Source: Volvariella volvacea V23
Taxonomy: Eukaryota; Basidiomycota; Agaricomycetes; Agaricales; Pluteaceae
Assembly: GCA_000349905.1 (NCBI GenBank)
Contig: KB722752.1
Coordinates: 596,900-660,899, forward strand
Reading direction: 5' to 3'
Length of the DNA: 64,000 nucleotides
Positions 33,123 to 45,537 of the stretch are shown here, piece after piece. The position numbers and the translations under genes were made by a program. Under the pieces are notes generated by a model. That model ran no database searches. It saw only the letters and a program-made list of their open reading frames with translations, and was not told the origin of the DNA. Numbering within the stretch: position 1 is the stretch's first letter; each line of letters starts with the position of its first letter.

Positions 33123-34317
33123 CCCAGTAAGTGCGGACGTCGCTTCTGTACAGGGCTATGTTCAAAAAAGTGAAAATACCTGGTGGATTTGCAGCAGGGC
33201 AAGAGGACGGATGGCAGGACGCCGCACGCAGCGAGTTGTGAAATGTGGTATATCAACAAAGAGAATGCGGCGTATATATACAACTCTTCGAGGCAGTGGA
33301 CCCACGATGAGTAATCCGACTAGTTGTCATCTTGGGAGCTAGACAGCCATCCGCCGATATTGTTTTGAGTCTCAATTGAGATGGGTAATACAAACCACAA
33401 CGACCGGTGCCTTGCCCCTATATTCCACTTACAGCCTCCATGACGCGCGGGGTTGAGATGCACACCCATGCAACCCAATATCGCACAAGCTGTCATGCGT
33501 GGGTACTCTTCCTATCCATCGGTTCTAGTAATGCTAGTGGTGTAGTTGAGGCTCGTCACAGGTGTTACTTCCTTTAGTTTGGTTGCCGACAGCTGAGGCC
33601 ATAACCTGAAGACATGAAGAGTCTTGCATCAACGAAGGCATTAATAGCATATGCATAGAGCTCGGCAGGGACATGCAATTGATTGGAATGGAAATAAGCC
33701 AAAACATCAAATATATTGCAGAAGATAACATATGCATTGTACAATCTGATGCATAGTATATTGGAGCTGTAAAAGCAACTAGCATGAGATAAGGATAGAG
33801 CACATTGCAAGGGTGGGCAACACCTGCCTCGCCCAGCACAATGCCAAGGCCCAACGCCACCCATCTTCCCCATTAGCTTCTCCAAAAGCGCTTACACCTA
33901 CACAATACTAGTCGACCCCCCGTAAACTCCTGTCTTGTCAGCAGCAGTGGTGGGGGTTGATGTGTAGTGGTGGTGCAGATCAATGGACAGGTGCCTTGCA
34001 GGCAACAAAGATTTGGTCTTGCGAGGCGGCAAAGGCATTGGTGAGGGTTTGAAAGCAAAATGCGATGCGGATTGCGTGCAAAGCCGCATGTTTCCTCACA
34101 TGTCCTTGTGTCTGGAGACCCTGGTTCAAGCCACAGACAATTAAACCGCTACACACATAAACTGGAAATATTGATTTTCATTTGACTTTTTTGCTTTTGG
34201 GAACTGCACTTTACTAGAGGTTATATATGCTTCCCTTTGGCAACCCTGACATCGCCTCTCGTCTGCCATTTACACAAGCGGACCCCATCGTTTACAGCGT
34301 ACAGACCCCCCTCCACC
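33123..34317. other. intergenic, nothing recognised
   Basis: Short frames on both strands, none convincing. Confidence 0.45.
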
Positions 34318-35202
34318 ATGTCTTCCCTCGCCAAACCTGCCCCATGCCAAACGCACACCCACGTCGAGGATCTTTGGACCAGGAGGACACACAACGGCTA
34401 TGCATACCCGCCTCCACCTCCACCAACGGGTAAGCACTGCGTGATACAATGGCCACTGCTGCCAGAGCTGACATGACCACCAAGGCCTGCGCCCGTGCCA
34501 CCACACCCACATCCGCATCCACAACACCAGCATCTACGATTCCTCCATTGGGGGAACAGACAGTGCGTCCTCACCTCCATCCTGGCATTTACATCACTCC
34601 ACTCTGGTGTTGCGATCCATCATGCCACGTCCGCCTCTCACGCCACACGGTTCGTAAATGTGATGATCCGAGAAAGCGACGGGAGAATGGGGCAGGAACA
34701 GGATGGAGTGCCCAGGGTGTTCTGTGTGCTCCTATATATGAGTGTATACCTGTACGTTGACGTGGTCCTCATCATGGTGGTGAACACCATTCGCACCTCT
34801 GAGCCTCTCGCTTCGTCTGATATCGCTCAAGCTCTTTTTGCTCTTCAAATACTGCTCCTCGTGACACGCGACGCAGGTGCGCAGGATGCGTGGACCAGAT
34901 TCTCGTTCCCACTCTTTTCTTTACCTCGCCGGGTCTTTTTTGAGGGACACACAGCAGTGGTAGATGTACATTGTTCGCAATACTTTCTCTGCAGATCTGC
35001 AACGAGATGCAACAGCCAGATGGTCCGTGCCGACGACGGCCCAGACGCACGCACACGCTCCTGTGCCCCGCTCGGAGCCGAGCCTCGACGGCCGCGGACA
35101 GTCCCGGCCAGTCCACCCAGCGTTCCTCTGAAATCTGCCGGATCTCTCAGCTTTTTGCGTTGCGATCGTTCAAAATCTTTTTTTCCCTTTTCGTGTTTTT
35201 CA
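34318..35202 (+). CDS. possible hypothetical gene
   Basis: An ATG at 34318 opens MSSLAKPAPCQTHTHVEDLW followed by a run of prolines and a GTAAGC donor at 34431. TATATA lies about 95 bases upstream. Downstream frames (to about 35200) are long but in several phases, so I cannot fix the second exon. No domain is recognised. The hAT-like element begins just after this region and may have interrupted the gene. Confidence 0.25.
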
Positions 35203-35425
35203 TGCATGTCTAGGACCCCTGAAAATGCCAGGCGAGGCTAGATTCTGGAGGGGGTTGGTGTCGGAACATGCATGTCAGGATTTTGAACTAGCCTTATGTC
35301 AGATGCCGGGATGTTAGATCTAGCCTTGTACCACTAGTGGTGTCTGAATCCGGATCTAGCCTATCTTTGGCTTAAAAAAGGTGCATTCTGATGCTCGAAT
35401 TCAACTACGATAGATAACTAGTAAC

Positions 35426-35821
35426 CTATTCACCATTCACATCCTCTGGAGCACCCGGATCAGTCTTGCGCTTATTGGATTGTTCGACGGCCTTCTTGAG
35501 CTGTGAGGTGGCAGCACGGAGAGCCCTGAATTGATTGTATGCCGCATCGTCAATGATTTCGAGTCCAGTCCGAGTTGATTTGATGGCGGTGGAAGAGATC
35601 AGGCGTAGGAACTGAATGGCAGGAATGGGGGCAAACTGCTTGGCCTGGAATCGTGCGGTCTCGGAGTGGACTGCTCTGAATTGACGCCCAGCAAAGTGGC
35701 CGTAAGCTCGAAGATCGATACAAGAAAATGCAGAGACGTTGGAAGTCTCCGAGATGGGTGCATGCTTTCTGTCTTTACCACCCGTTTTTGAGGACAATGA
35801 AAGGACTTCAAGCCGATCCAC
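35426..35821 (-). CDS. unidentified open frame inside the hAT-like element
   Basis: A frame of 131 codons with a helical, Gln/Lys-rich end (RALRAATSQLKKAVEQSNKR) and a stretch CIDLRAYGHFAGRQFRAV. It is not recognised as transposase. It could be captured host coding sequence or a decayed element gene. Confidence 0.25.
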   Translation of the reverse strand: MDRLEVLSLSSKTGGKDRKHAPISETSNVSAFSCIDLRAYGHFAGRQFRAVHSETARFQAKQFAPIPAIQFLRLISSTAIKSTRTGLEIIDDAAYNQFRALRAATSQLKKAVEQSNKRKTDPGAPEDVNGE

Positions 35822-36301
35822 GTTAGGTCATTTGCAACACGATAGGATTGAGCACGCACCCATTCCATGTAAGAACATACCCAAAGTCATCTATCCGTAG
35901 CGGACGCAACACTGTAACGAGTGTATCCGCTTTTTGACCGAACACGTTTGCTCTGCGCAATGAAACCTATCAAGACCAAGCAAGCAAGCAAGCCGTTCAT
36001 CCAACCACCATACCTTTTCGGCGAGTGCTGTTGCCCATCTCTATTGTTTCGCCTTTGGCCACCTGCCACCTTTCCCTGCTTCGCCCGTGCCGGCAGCAGC
36101 AGCCCGCCCTGCTCGGTGCTCACGCCCAGTGAGAAATGGCGTAGGGGGATCCGTCACAGACCATGACAATCTGTTGAAATCTGTCCCATGCGCTTTTTCT
36201 CCATTCTACACCGTCATCTTCCTTTGTCGTCTGTCGCCATGTATTCTATCATCTCAGGCAATCCATTTTTTTGGTTTCAAATCATCTCTGGATGATTCAA
36301 A

Positions 36302-36401
36302 NNNNNNNNNNNNNNNNNNNNNNNNNNNNNNNNNNNNNNNNNNNNNNNNNNNNNNNNNNNNNNNNNNNNNNNNNNNNNNNNNNNNNNNNNNNNNNNNNNN
36401 N
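36302..36401. other. assembly gap (100 N)
   Basis: Exactly 100 unknown bases, the usual placeholder length, inside the hAT-like element. The real length is unknown. Confidence 0.99.
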
Positions 36402-36439
36402 CTGACGTATCACGCGCATCGAATGAGATATCCCAAAAA

Positions 36440-36542
36440 TTACACGTCTACGCGAGGATTCGAACCTACGAGGCAAAAGTACAGCACGCATGACCGTCTG
36501 CGTCCATGTCAGGATTTCTCTCTACCCCTCAGCTCATGTCGG
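36440..36542 (-). ncRNA. tRNA-like or SINE-like Pol III promoter remnant
   Basis: On minus, GAGCTGAGGGGTAGAGA (about 36534-36518) resembles a tRNA A box/D-arm, and GGTTCGAATCC (about 36465-36455) is a perfect B box. The spacing of about 60 bases is longer than in a simple tRNA, and I cannot fold a full cloverleaf: the T stem pairs in only three of five positions. This suggests a tRNA-derived SINE fragment or a decayed tRNA at the right end of the hAT-like element. Confidence 0.35.
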
Positions 36543-36680
36543 GATTTGGGATCTAGCCTCACCCGGTATTCTCAGGGGTCCTGCATGTCCCTGAGCCCCG
36601 ACACCGCGTCTGATCCGCATCAACAATCTAGATCCACGCACACATGGGTATATAAACCCCAACGACGCGCCCTGCCCCGC

Positions 36681-38108
36681 TCACAGCCTCGACGACGCGC
36701 GGTGCCGACCAGGGCGCACGCCATCCAATATCCTACAAACCGCGTGGGCGAGTCGCTCCGGGTGCTCCTGCGGGATCTGTTGGGAGACGGGGTACATGTG
36801 AGGGTACTATGACGGCAAAAGGAGAGGAGAGAGAGCGCACCATGTGCCCCGCGTCCTCGACCCGCGTGACAGACGCCACGACGCGCCCCTGCGCCGCGTC
36901 CGACAGCGCGTCCTGGATGAACTCGGGTCTGTGTGCAGGGGGACAGGGGTGGGAAAATCCGGGCGCTGATCAACACAAACACAGGAACAAGGAACCAGTG
37001 GAGGACACGTACACAAGCTCGGTTCTGGACCCCCAGACGACGTGCACGGGCACAGAGTGGCAGATGCGCGCGAGGTGGGCGGCGGACTCGAAGTGCGGGT
37101 CGACGTCGGGGTAGGAGACTGCCTCCTGGTTCTTGTCGCACTTGAGCGTCACCGCGGTGGCAGGGGCGGAGCCATCAGACGCGGCAAGCTCGTGTTTGTT
37201 CAGCGCTCGGAGTCCGTGTTCCTATTCGAGCCAAAAGCCAACAACAACATCGCGGCGTCAACAAGGCCCTCGCGCAGCCAACTCGACTCGACGAGCACTC
37301 ACACAGAGGATGTCGACCACGCGCGCGTCCCAGGTGGACCAGGGCCAGCGCTTGGCAAAGTAGGCGCGGGCGTGGGCGGGGGAGGACCAGCGGTCGCGGC
37401 GCATGGCGGTGGAGGCGACGGTGAGCTCCATGGTCGCCATGCGGTCGGCGTGGTGGGCGTGGAAGAGCGCCTCGGTGACGATCATGGGCTCGATGAGGAC
37501 GAGGGCGTGGAGGGGGAGCGGGGTGGGGAGGGACTGGGTGGTCAACGTCCTGTGCGGGGGAGGGTGAGGACGAGGGAGGGGGGAGGGAGGGGGGCGTACA
37601 TGGTTGCTGCGCCGGCGGAATGGCCGAGTGCGACGATGCGATGTCCGTCCATCCGCGGGGAGCGCATGAAGGACGCTATCGCGTTCGCCCACTCATACGC
37701 GGCTGCAAGCGCCCGGGGCAAGATAAGGACTGCGGTTAGAGATAAAAAACGGACGCACAGACACCCTCGGGACGGTCCTGCAACGCCTCGTAGTTGAGCA
37801 CGGCGGATTCGCCGTGGTTCTGCCAGTCGAACGCCCAGGCTTCGCGGATCCTGCGTGTGGGGTGTTTGGATTGTTGGAGGGAGAAGATGGTGGATATGGT
37901 TGGCTCCCATTGTTCCTTATCTGCACGGGCGGTGGATAAGAGATGGACGGATGGGGGATTGGGACGTACGTGCGCCGATGCAGTGAGCGAATAGCAGCGT
38001 GAGTCCGTCGGGATTTGTGGACGCCGGGTGGGTGTATCGCTTGGCGGCGACCTTGAGCGGGGCGGCGGCGTCGAAAACAACGGGCTCGATGTGCAGCTGG
38101 GTGGGCAT
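36681..38108 (-). CDS. alpha/beta hydrolase
   Basis: Six or so exons on minus, from ATG 38108 (MPTQLHIEPVVFDAAAPLKV) to TGA 36683-36681. The order of motifs fits the fold: an oxyanion-side HCIGAHKEQWEPTI (the His codon is split by an intron with donor GTACGT), AWAFDWQNHGESAV, the nucleophile elbow ALGHSAGA with catalytic Ser, a lid region with VLIEPMIVTEALFHAHH, then VPVHVVWGSRTEL carrying a likely acid residue, and EDAGHM with the catalytic His. Family knowledge: this is the large Abhydrolase_6 group, including fungal peroxisomal relatives in secondary metabolism; the substrate is unknown. Base composition is GC-rich compared with the neighbourhood. The hAT-like element ends about 90 bases beyond its 3' end. 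Confidence 0.8.
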
Positions 38109-38199
38109 TTCGCGCTGGGTGGTGGCGGGAGACGACTTTATGGCCCGAGCGTGACAGCGGGGCACGTCACAACGGGAGAAGTTCGGCTGTGTGTGGGAA

Positions 38200-39422
38200 T
38201 CACGTGGTCGAGGGACCTTCTTGGTTGACATGACACTGACGTGACGCTGACAGGCCCGACATCCGAGGCAGCCCTGCCTGCAAATCCGGGACGACATCCC
38301 CATTCTGCCTTGACCGCGACGCCACCACGAGCTTGCAGCCACCCGCCCCGTTGCGGAGATGCTCTAGTCGTTGTGGCGTCTCAGCATTCGGATGCGCAGC
38401 CGTCCAGCGTGCCGCCTCGAGGTCGCCCAGCAGCAACACCCGGCGGGCTTCGCCTACGTGTGCCATCGCCGTGTGTGACGAGGTCCCAGGAGAGGCGCAT
38501 TTACATCGGGTAACGCCAAGCCATGGGGCAGATCCATCCAGTTCATGGCTGTCGGTGTCAGTGTATGCATCAAGGACCAGCTGTGGGAGCAGCCCCATGC
38601 TCAGAGTTATACTTGACCCGGAGGCGTCCTCGGGTGTTTGCGTGTGACCGCAGTGCTGGTGAAGAGATGGTTGGTCGAGCGGTAGGTGTGCATGATGGAT
38701 CGAGTGCAATGCGACGAGGCACTCGCGGATGCACTCGAGTTGTCTGCGGGCCTGGGGTGGTGCGTGTCACTGGATGTTGTGCACGTGGCCGTCTCGACGA
38801 TGTACTGCAGCGTCTTGACAAAAGTGCCATGCCATTGTGTGGCAAATTTGGGATATTGGGTGCCCTTCTGCAGTCCCTCGGTGGCCGCATTCCAGCACTG
38901 GAAAGTCAAGTGGTGAGCATGTATCCTCGTTCCAAGTCATGGGCGCAGTGCCCAATCTGGGTCTTGGTATCAGGTGCAGAGTGGGGCGTGGGGCGTGTGT
39001 TGGTGGTACCGACGGGAGCACAAGGCGACGAGCAACGGGGCTACACATACCTCCCATGTCAACCCCATGTTTTCCTTCATCAACTCGTGCGAGGTCGTGT
39101 CGGCACTGTCAAGCGGACTCAGTCCACATGTGAAATGAGAAACATGCACTTTTACTTTCCATGCGTTTTTGGGTCTGGCTTGGAGTATTCAGGTGGGTAG
39201 AGTGCACTTGGCTGCATCAAGAGACGAGCACGCGCCGCTTCTTGAATTGCCTCCGTCATGGTGATGTGCTGGATCCAAATGACTTTGAGGTTGAGGGCTT
39301 CCTGGTGAGACTATTGCGGGGTGTGAATTAAGGGTAGGGGGTTGCAGGAGGGAATGAGGCGCACGACGACGGGGGGTTATATTCGTTCTGCATACCTGTG
39401 GGCACTCATGTGCGCCTGACAA
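38200..39422 (-). CDS. probable multi-exon gene of unknown function
   Basis: Minus-strand blocks with protein-like composition: EALNLKVIWIQHITMTEAIQ and ARARLLMQPSALYPP (about 39310-39195), then FQCWNAATEGLQKGTQYPKF and FVKTLQYIVETATC (about 38900-38790), then LLPQLVLDAYTDTDSHELDG and GEARRVLLLGDLEAARW (about 38590-38400). They are in different phases and separated by GT-AG-like ends. I could not assemble one consistent model or recognise a family. It lies head-on to the hydrolase promoter. Confidence 0.35.
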
Positions 39423-40117
39423 GAGCTCATCGTCGCGACCTCGAGTTGGTTGGGCTTATCGGTATTGGAGGTGTAGGTGTCAAAGCACGATGCGTGCGCC
39501 TATCGACGCATTCATCACGGCTTGTGCATGTAGTGAGTGTAACGTATGCCCCCTCTTTGATATCGCTGACGCCAGAATCTCCCCTCGTGGGTGGGACTCT
39601 TGCATGGAAACCTACAGTTGGCATATTCTGGCGTATTAGACGCAAACACGTCTAATTATGCCGCGTGTCCAAGGACTTCAGGACGGAGCTTACTTTGTTT
39701 CACGGCAAGTCGTGCTGGCGAACAGCGACAAACCCGAGTGTGTCTTATACCCTCAAATAAGGACGACGGCCCGAGTTTGCTCTGCATTGCAATTTGTTTA
39801 CGATATTCTGGAGGCGTCTCAACAGCCTGGCGTCGTGTCGCTCACCGATCCAAAGCGTTAATTCATACACATGGAACATGTACATGCACGTAGAGCAGAT
39901 CATACAACGGATAGTAAGAGTACACTAGTATCATCACTAAAACGCTGAATTAAAGTAGATTAAGTTAACAAAGGGCTGCATACAATGTCGAGCACCAAGC
40001 ACTCCTTGGGTATCCTCCGAAATTCTCCTTACATTATCCGACGGTGCCGTGCAGCACCTCCTATTCATCTTGTGTTCGTGTGGCTCAGGAGTTGCTGATT
40101 AATCCATGTAGGGTGCT
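39423..40117. other. intergenic, nothing recognised
   Basis: Short frames only. Confidence 0.45.
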
Positions 40118-41415
40118 TTAATAGCACATGATCGAGAAAAGCCTCCCGAGGGTCATCGTCCAGCCTCTCCTCTGGCCCTTTGGGCGCCTGGCCTTTGAGC
40201 CACCAGAGACGGGTGCGCGCTCCAAGAGCCACTTTGCAAAGTTCTCCTCTTTGGCCCAGGAGAATAACGTCCGTCGCGTGAAGTGAATCTAACGCGAAAA
40301 AAATCAAAGTGGATCGGGTCAGTCCACGAATTGAACATCGAGCGATGGTGACGATTGCACGGCAGTGCCACTTTGGGGATACGAGAGGAGCATCGGAGCA
40401 CAGGAAGGATGCGTACCTCGATGATCACGTTCCACTGGGAGAGAACCGATAGCTCATCCGCCAACGGGATCCACATCTCATGCTCCAAGATAATTTTCAA
40501 ATTAGACAGTACACTGCATCAATCACAAAGAAACGGAAGCCACCAAGTCAGTAAAGCAGTCCTTGCCAGAACTTGGTCTCATTCTCTTACTGACATCTGG
40601 AGTAGTTCTTCGTGTGCAAGGCAGACTGTGCAATCAGGGTGACGGAACACAACTTGGCGCTCTAGTTTTGGTTCATTGTAAAAGGCAGGATTGTCGAACC
40701 TGACGCGCGACCACCCAGATTCGGCACTAGTATACGACCCATACCCCGAGTCACAAGCAGACGTGGATTTAGCATCATTGGGCCCAGCAGTCGCTCCAGT
40801 GGCGGACCCAGGCGAAGGAGTAGGGACTTTGTCGGTGTATAGCTGGTCTGCTGCCTCGCAGACGGATTCGAGGAGGGATTTAAGCTGGGATTGGGGAGCG
40901 GAGTAGGAGTAGTATGTGTCGAAGGGTGTGGACGTGGAAGGAGAAGCAGAATCAATATTGACGGAATTCCAATACAGTCTTCCCGCAAGCTGGGTGGTGT
41001 TAATTATTGGGTGGATACAATAACAAAGCGGGTCAGCGGATGTGCGAAGCAAAGAACATAATACAGAAGTAGAGGAGCTAAAGAGGAGAAGCGGAGAAGC
41101 GGAGAATAGTAGAATAGTGGAAGTTGAAAGGGGTCAGGTGGTACGTACTGTGTTTATCTCGTACACGAGTTTGAGAACCTCTGGGTTCGGCTTCTTGCCA
41201 CTCGCACCCTCACCAGCATCATTGTCAGTCTTGGAGTCCGAAGCATAGACGGGATCAGAATCTGGAATGGAACTAGGAACAGAACCGTCTCGGTTCCTAT
41301 AGCACGCGCACCCGCCGCACACGCAGCCCGTAGGCTTGGGGGGGGATCTCCTCTTCCCTGCCGACGTGCCTGTCGAGTCCTTCCTGGATCGGGATTTCGA
41401 AAGACGACGTGCCAT
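40118..41415 (-). CDS. conserved-looking hypothetical protein, 309 residues
   Basis: Four exons on minus (41415-41149, 40989-40595, 40513-40417, 40288-40118) sum to 930 bases and join in frame, ending at TAA 40120-40118. The N-terminus is basic and has a small Cys cluster (GCVCGGCACYRNRDG) after KSRSRKDSTGTSAGKRRSPP. The middle is Ser/Thr/Tyr-rich and probably disordered (STSACDSGYGSYTSAESG). The C-terminal part looks folded: FRHPDCTVCLAHEELLQ, then LEHEMWIPLADELSVLSQWN, then FTRRTLFSWAKEENFAKWLL. No family is recognised. The consistent splicing argues for a real gene. Confidence 0.6.
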
Positions 41416-42603
41416 CCCTGTTTAGTCTTCTCGAAGTTATCGATGGGCGGATGCGGTTCTCTGAGAGGGAACGAGGAAAGAGAGGACGTTCTCTCAAGGA
41501 CCCTGCTTTATACCCCCACCCGCACGCACATCCGCACTCTGTATGAAATGTCTGTGCCTCAGCCGTGCGTTATTACATTTACGAGGGACTAACCTACCCA
41601 CCCAACGGCATGCATACATCGATAGAGATCACCCGAATGCGGTAAGCTCCTTCGTGCATGCACATATCGGGTCATGGCAACTCCCTATCTGCCATGATTA
41701 ACGTGGACGTTGCTTACTCCTCGTCGCCACCATCATTCACGCTCTACGCCTATACCTGCCCGTTCATCTGCAGCTGTGAGTGCTATTCGGGGCATTTCCA
41801 ACTCGTCCGCGATGAACGGAGTAGATAGGCTTCCCTATGAATCGATGGCACTTGGTTATTTGTGATCGTTCTGTCGGAGTTTCGTTGAATTCTGAGAAAC
41901 TAGCGGCCCACGGAAGGTGGTGAACTCGAGGTCGATAGGTTCACACGGGGAGTTATGAAGAAGTGAGACGTCGATATAGAAGAACCGATATGATGACGAC
42001 GAATCGAAGGTTTGATTACATCGGAACAAGTGATAGTAGAACTGATCATGCTGCCGACGCAGGTATCAGTGATTCAGAATATACATGGTAAGTTTAAACC
42101 AACGTACGTGTAATAAAGTCGCATGTTGTAGACCTTGATTATGACTTTGATATTGTCACGGATATATCTCTCGCTCATCATCGGTGGTTAAACCTCCGAT
42201 GGAGAACGGAGGAACTTGGAAGTAAAGACAAGGCAATGCAACGCAATGTATGTAATGCATCGCATGCACATACGTGATGGGGCATAACCGTCGCGTAATG
42301 ATTACCAGCGTTTTTCTCGCTCGCTGTCGTCATCATCAAGAATTAAGTTGCCCCCAAAAGCGGTTAGAATGGGGGGATGGTGTTAGGAGAAAGAAAGGGA
42401 GGTGCTTGGCACGGGTCTGGACACGGAAACAAGTACGAGGGGCACGAGCGATTGGGGTGCGAAAAAATTCCGTGTCCGAGTATGGCAATTGGATGCTACT
42501 CGAGCTTGAGCCTGAGCTTGGGTAGTGATAACACCGTGATTGTCAAGAGCATCTTTATGACCACTGAGAGAGCGGAATTAGGAAGGCGTCTAAATTCCGT
42601 GAA
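41416..42603. other. intergenic
   Basis: 5' flank of the preceding gene. No coding signature. Confidence 0.45.
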
Positions 42604-43044
42604 TTAAAGAGCCTGGAGTCGGTCTGTGGTAACTACGTTGATTGTGGAAGCAGCTATGATCACGGATTTATATCGTTCATTGTATCCGGCATTGCGAAGC
42701 TCAATACCAGGCACACTTACGAAAGAAGAATGGTGAAGAAGGTTAGAAACAGGTGAAGATGAGGGTCTGGTTCTGATCAACGTTAACACGATGTACGGTG
42801 TTGATGACCTGTCTGGGCTGAGCCTGCCTCTTGGTCGCGGTTGGTGATAAAAGCTTATTGAACAAAGCTCATTCTCGCACGGTCCGACAGGTGATGGTGT
42901 AGGCAGGTTGATAAAACCTCCGGCCCGCTGAGCTGTTGCTTTAGCATGAAAAGCGGAATATGCTCCTGCTGGGTCATTACTAGTCCAATGGCGAGACGCG
43001 TCAAGCGTGAAGACGACCCATGAACAGTATTCTGTCGAATTCAT
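42604..43044 (-). CDS. orphan open frame, 146 codons
   Basis: A single open frame starting STEYCSWVVFTLDASRHWTS and ending NVVTTDRLQAL. No domain, signal or paralogue is seen. It could be chance. Confidence 0.25.
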   Translation of the reverse strand: MNSTEYCSWVVFTLDASRHWTSNDPAGAYSAFHAKATAQRAGGFINLPTPSPVGPCENELCSISFYHQPRPRGRLSPDRSSTPYIVLTLIRTRPSSSPVSNLLHHSSFVSVPGIELRNAGYNERYKSVIIAASTINVVTTDRLQAL

Positions 43045-44070
43045 GCCCTATATCAAGGCGAAAAAAAGAGATGCAAACTAAAATACCCACAGGTATACCC
43101 CAATATAGATGGGCAGATACTCAAATGTTGACGATGAAGTCTATCATATCTTCAGGTATAGTCGAAATAGTTTGAAGCATGTGAATGTGATCATAAGTGT
43201 CTGGATCTGGCAGTCACAATCACAACGTTTTCTGCATTGGTTGATGGGGAACGAATGAGAGGGCGGAGCGTAGTGATGTCGCACAGCCAAACATATTCAG
43301 TTAGGGTCGAGCTCCAAGCTCAGCACGGGTCTAATGGGATCGGTTTGTGATCAAGCCTTTGTTTTACACCGTGATTGGCCAAATGGCTGGTACCAGCCAG
43401 TGCCGGGGAACGGAGGTGAAAATGAGTGGCGTGAACTTTCTTCAGGATATTTCCTGAGGATTTCGTTGGTTACCTCACCTCACGTGTAACTCGCTCAACA
43501 GCTCCAAGTCTCGAGAGCCATGGCTTTACAAAAGTTCAAAGTTTGAGCTATCCATGGAGGCCCAGCTCTGGCAACACCAGCGGAACGTCTCAGATTACGT
43601 ACTCAGAGCAATATGTTTTGGGGCCCTGACAATGAGTTTTTCAACTCCCATCAACTACAGACGCCAACCCATCGTAAGCTATTATATCGACATCCCATGA
43701 GCAAGCTATTAATTCAGTTATGTTCTAGGTCACCATCTGTGTCTTCCACACACAACCCAATTCAACGTAATCAGCCGCTATACGACTTTGGACAGCGCCC
43801 TCGCGATCCTCGTGCTGGATTGATAAGCCTAGCGCACGCAATCTGTTCTCAATGCTGATCTTATGGTCTCTGGGGGAAGGGAGCCTGTTTTGTTCTCGGA
43901 GGAGCTACCATTATTGTCTCCATATGTTCTCACGTGCTCCTCTTCGCCATCTTGCACCATTCCGAACCCAGTTCGCACCAGCGCCTTTGGACGGTGGATA
44001 TATGAGGGTCCAATGAGCTTCATGTCGCTATCGCATATCTGACACAGTTTGAGGACTCACCCATCTCGCT
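43045..44070. other. intergenic, 5' flank of the dioxygenase
   Basis: No gene recognised. Confidence 0.45.
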
Positions 44071-45537
44071 ATGGCCGCTGTCGCTGTTGCTCAATTGACG
44101 GATGCCTTCAAGGACAAGGTCTCGTTGACTGAATACGGCTCTCAGCCACGCCAACCTACTCAACCCGACATTGGGTACCACCCAGATGACGCCAGGTGGA
44201 AGGCGAGGACAGCGCGTCGCCTTGCAGAAGATCCATCGCTTCCTGAGACACCATTACCTGAAGGTTTCCCCGCGCACCTAGACTCTCCACTCGTTTGGGA
44301 AGGGGAGGATTGGACGGATGAGAAGCAGTGGACGTATGATTTGAGTACAGAACACTTGAAGGAAATTGATGATGCTGTGAAACACTTCAAAAGTACGCAT
44401 TTCTACTAACCCCTTCTTGTATTTCGTTCAACTCAAGCTCATTCTTCCACCACTTCTTCAGGTCTCAACAAACCCCTCGGCCTTCTCTCACCCGAAACCT
44501 TCCCGCTTCCCACACTCAGCCCAGCCCTTAAATCCCTTGCGAAAGAGCTCTACACTGGCCGTGGATTCTTCGTCCTTCGTACCCTCCCCGTAGACTCTTA
44601 TTCCCGTGCAGACATCCTCCTCATTTACGCCGGAGTCTCATCCCATATCGCTCCGTTACGTGCCGTCCAAGATGCCAGTAACAACTCCATAATTGCTCAC
44701 ATCAAAGATTTGACAAAGACGGTGGAAGAAGGAAAGATCGGCGCTCCCGCATATACGACCGAGAAACAAGTCTATCATACTGACGTCGGAGATGTCATCT
44801 CGCTTTTGGCGTTGGAAACTGCTCCAGAGGGAGGGAGAAGCTGGATCTCGAGTGCGTGGAGGGTGTACAATGAGTTGGCGGAGAAGAGGCCAGATCTCAT
44901 CAAGACTTTGGCTGAGGATTGGGCTTTTGACAAGTACGCGGATATTCGCGCTTGCGTGACAACGATTCCTTTACTTACCCTTTCGTAGCTTCGGCTCTGA
45001 GCCACCCTACTCCCTTCGTCCTCTCCTCTACCACAAGGACTCGCACATCATTATCCAATACGCCCGCCGGCTCTTTACGGGCTACTGGGCACTGCCGCGT
45101 TCAGAAGGCATCCCCCCAATCACTGAAGCTCAAGCTGAGGCCCTCGATGCACTTCATTTCCTGGCGGAGAAGCACGCTCTGGGACTGGATTTCAAAAAGG
45201 GCGACATCCAGTACATCAATAACCTCTCCATATTCCATGCAAGAGACGCATTTACCGATACGGATGATAAGGCGTGAGTTCGTTTCGCGAACACTTGGGC
45301 TCGGTGGGTTGCTGATGTGCTTGCTGTAGTCGTCACCTAGTTCGCCTGTGGTTGCGCAATGAAGAGTTGGCATGGCCCCTCCCAGAAGCGTTGGAACCTG
45401 TATGGAAGAGGCTATACTACACCTCCAAACCGGAAGACCAGCGATTCCCACTAGAACCGGAGATCCGACAAGGATCAAAGGGATTGAAGAGAGATGGCAA
45501 CAAGGGCGAGATTGGAGGTGGAGAGAAGTACGCATGA
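44071..45537 (+). CDS. TauD/TfdA-type 2OG-Fe(II) dioxygenase, intact
   Basis: Four exons (44071-44392, 44462-44933, 44989-45273, 45330-45537) total 1287 bases, giving 428 residues. Iron ligands: HTD in QVYHTDVGDVISL and the distal His in NNLSIFHARDAF. The 2OG-binding basic residue is probably in RHLVRLWLRNEELAW. An N-terminal WKARTARRLAEDPSLPETPL block and YNELAEKRPDLIKTLAEDWA are shared with the damaged paralogue at 4800-6172. Family knowledge: the TauD group includes taurine and alkylsulfonate dioxygenases and many fungal enzymes of secondary metabolism, acting on small acids in the cytosol. The substrate is not predictable here. No operon or cluster context is visible. Confidence 0.9.

Larger units (their letters stand above)
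35203..36590. mobile_element. hAT-like non-autonomous element with inverted repeats
   Basis: Element 35211-36582 has terminal inverted repeats of about 32 bp: the left end from 35212 and the reverse complement of the right end from 36582 both begin AGGACCCCTGA and end GAGGCTAGAT. They match at 28 of 32 positions, and all four differences are transitions. GCATGTC flanks both sides (35204-35210 and 36583-36589). Depending on where the end is drawn, this is a 7 or 8 bp target duplication, which suits the hAT superfamily. Subterminal CTAGCC motifs recur at about 35290, 35320, 35355 and 36552. No transposase is recognised in the 1.37 kb body, but 100 bases are unknown. Confidence 0.6.

Noticed and set aside
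37042..37797. 251-codon plus-strand frame, Gly/Arg/Val-rich
   Set aside because: It is the antisense shadow of the alpha/beta hydrolase exons.
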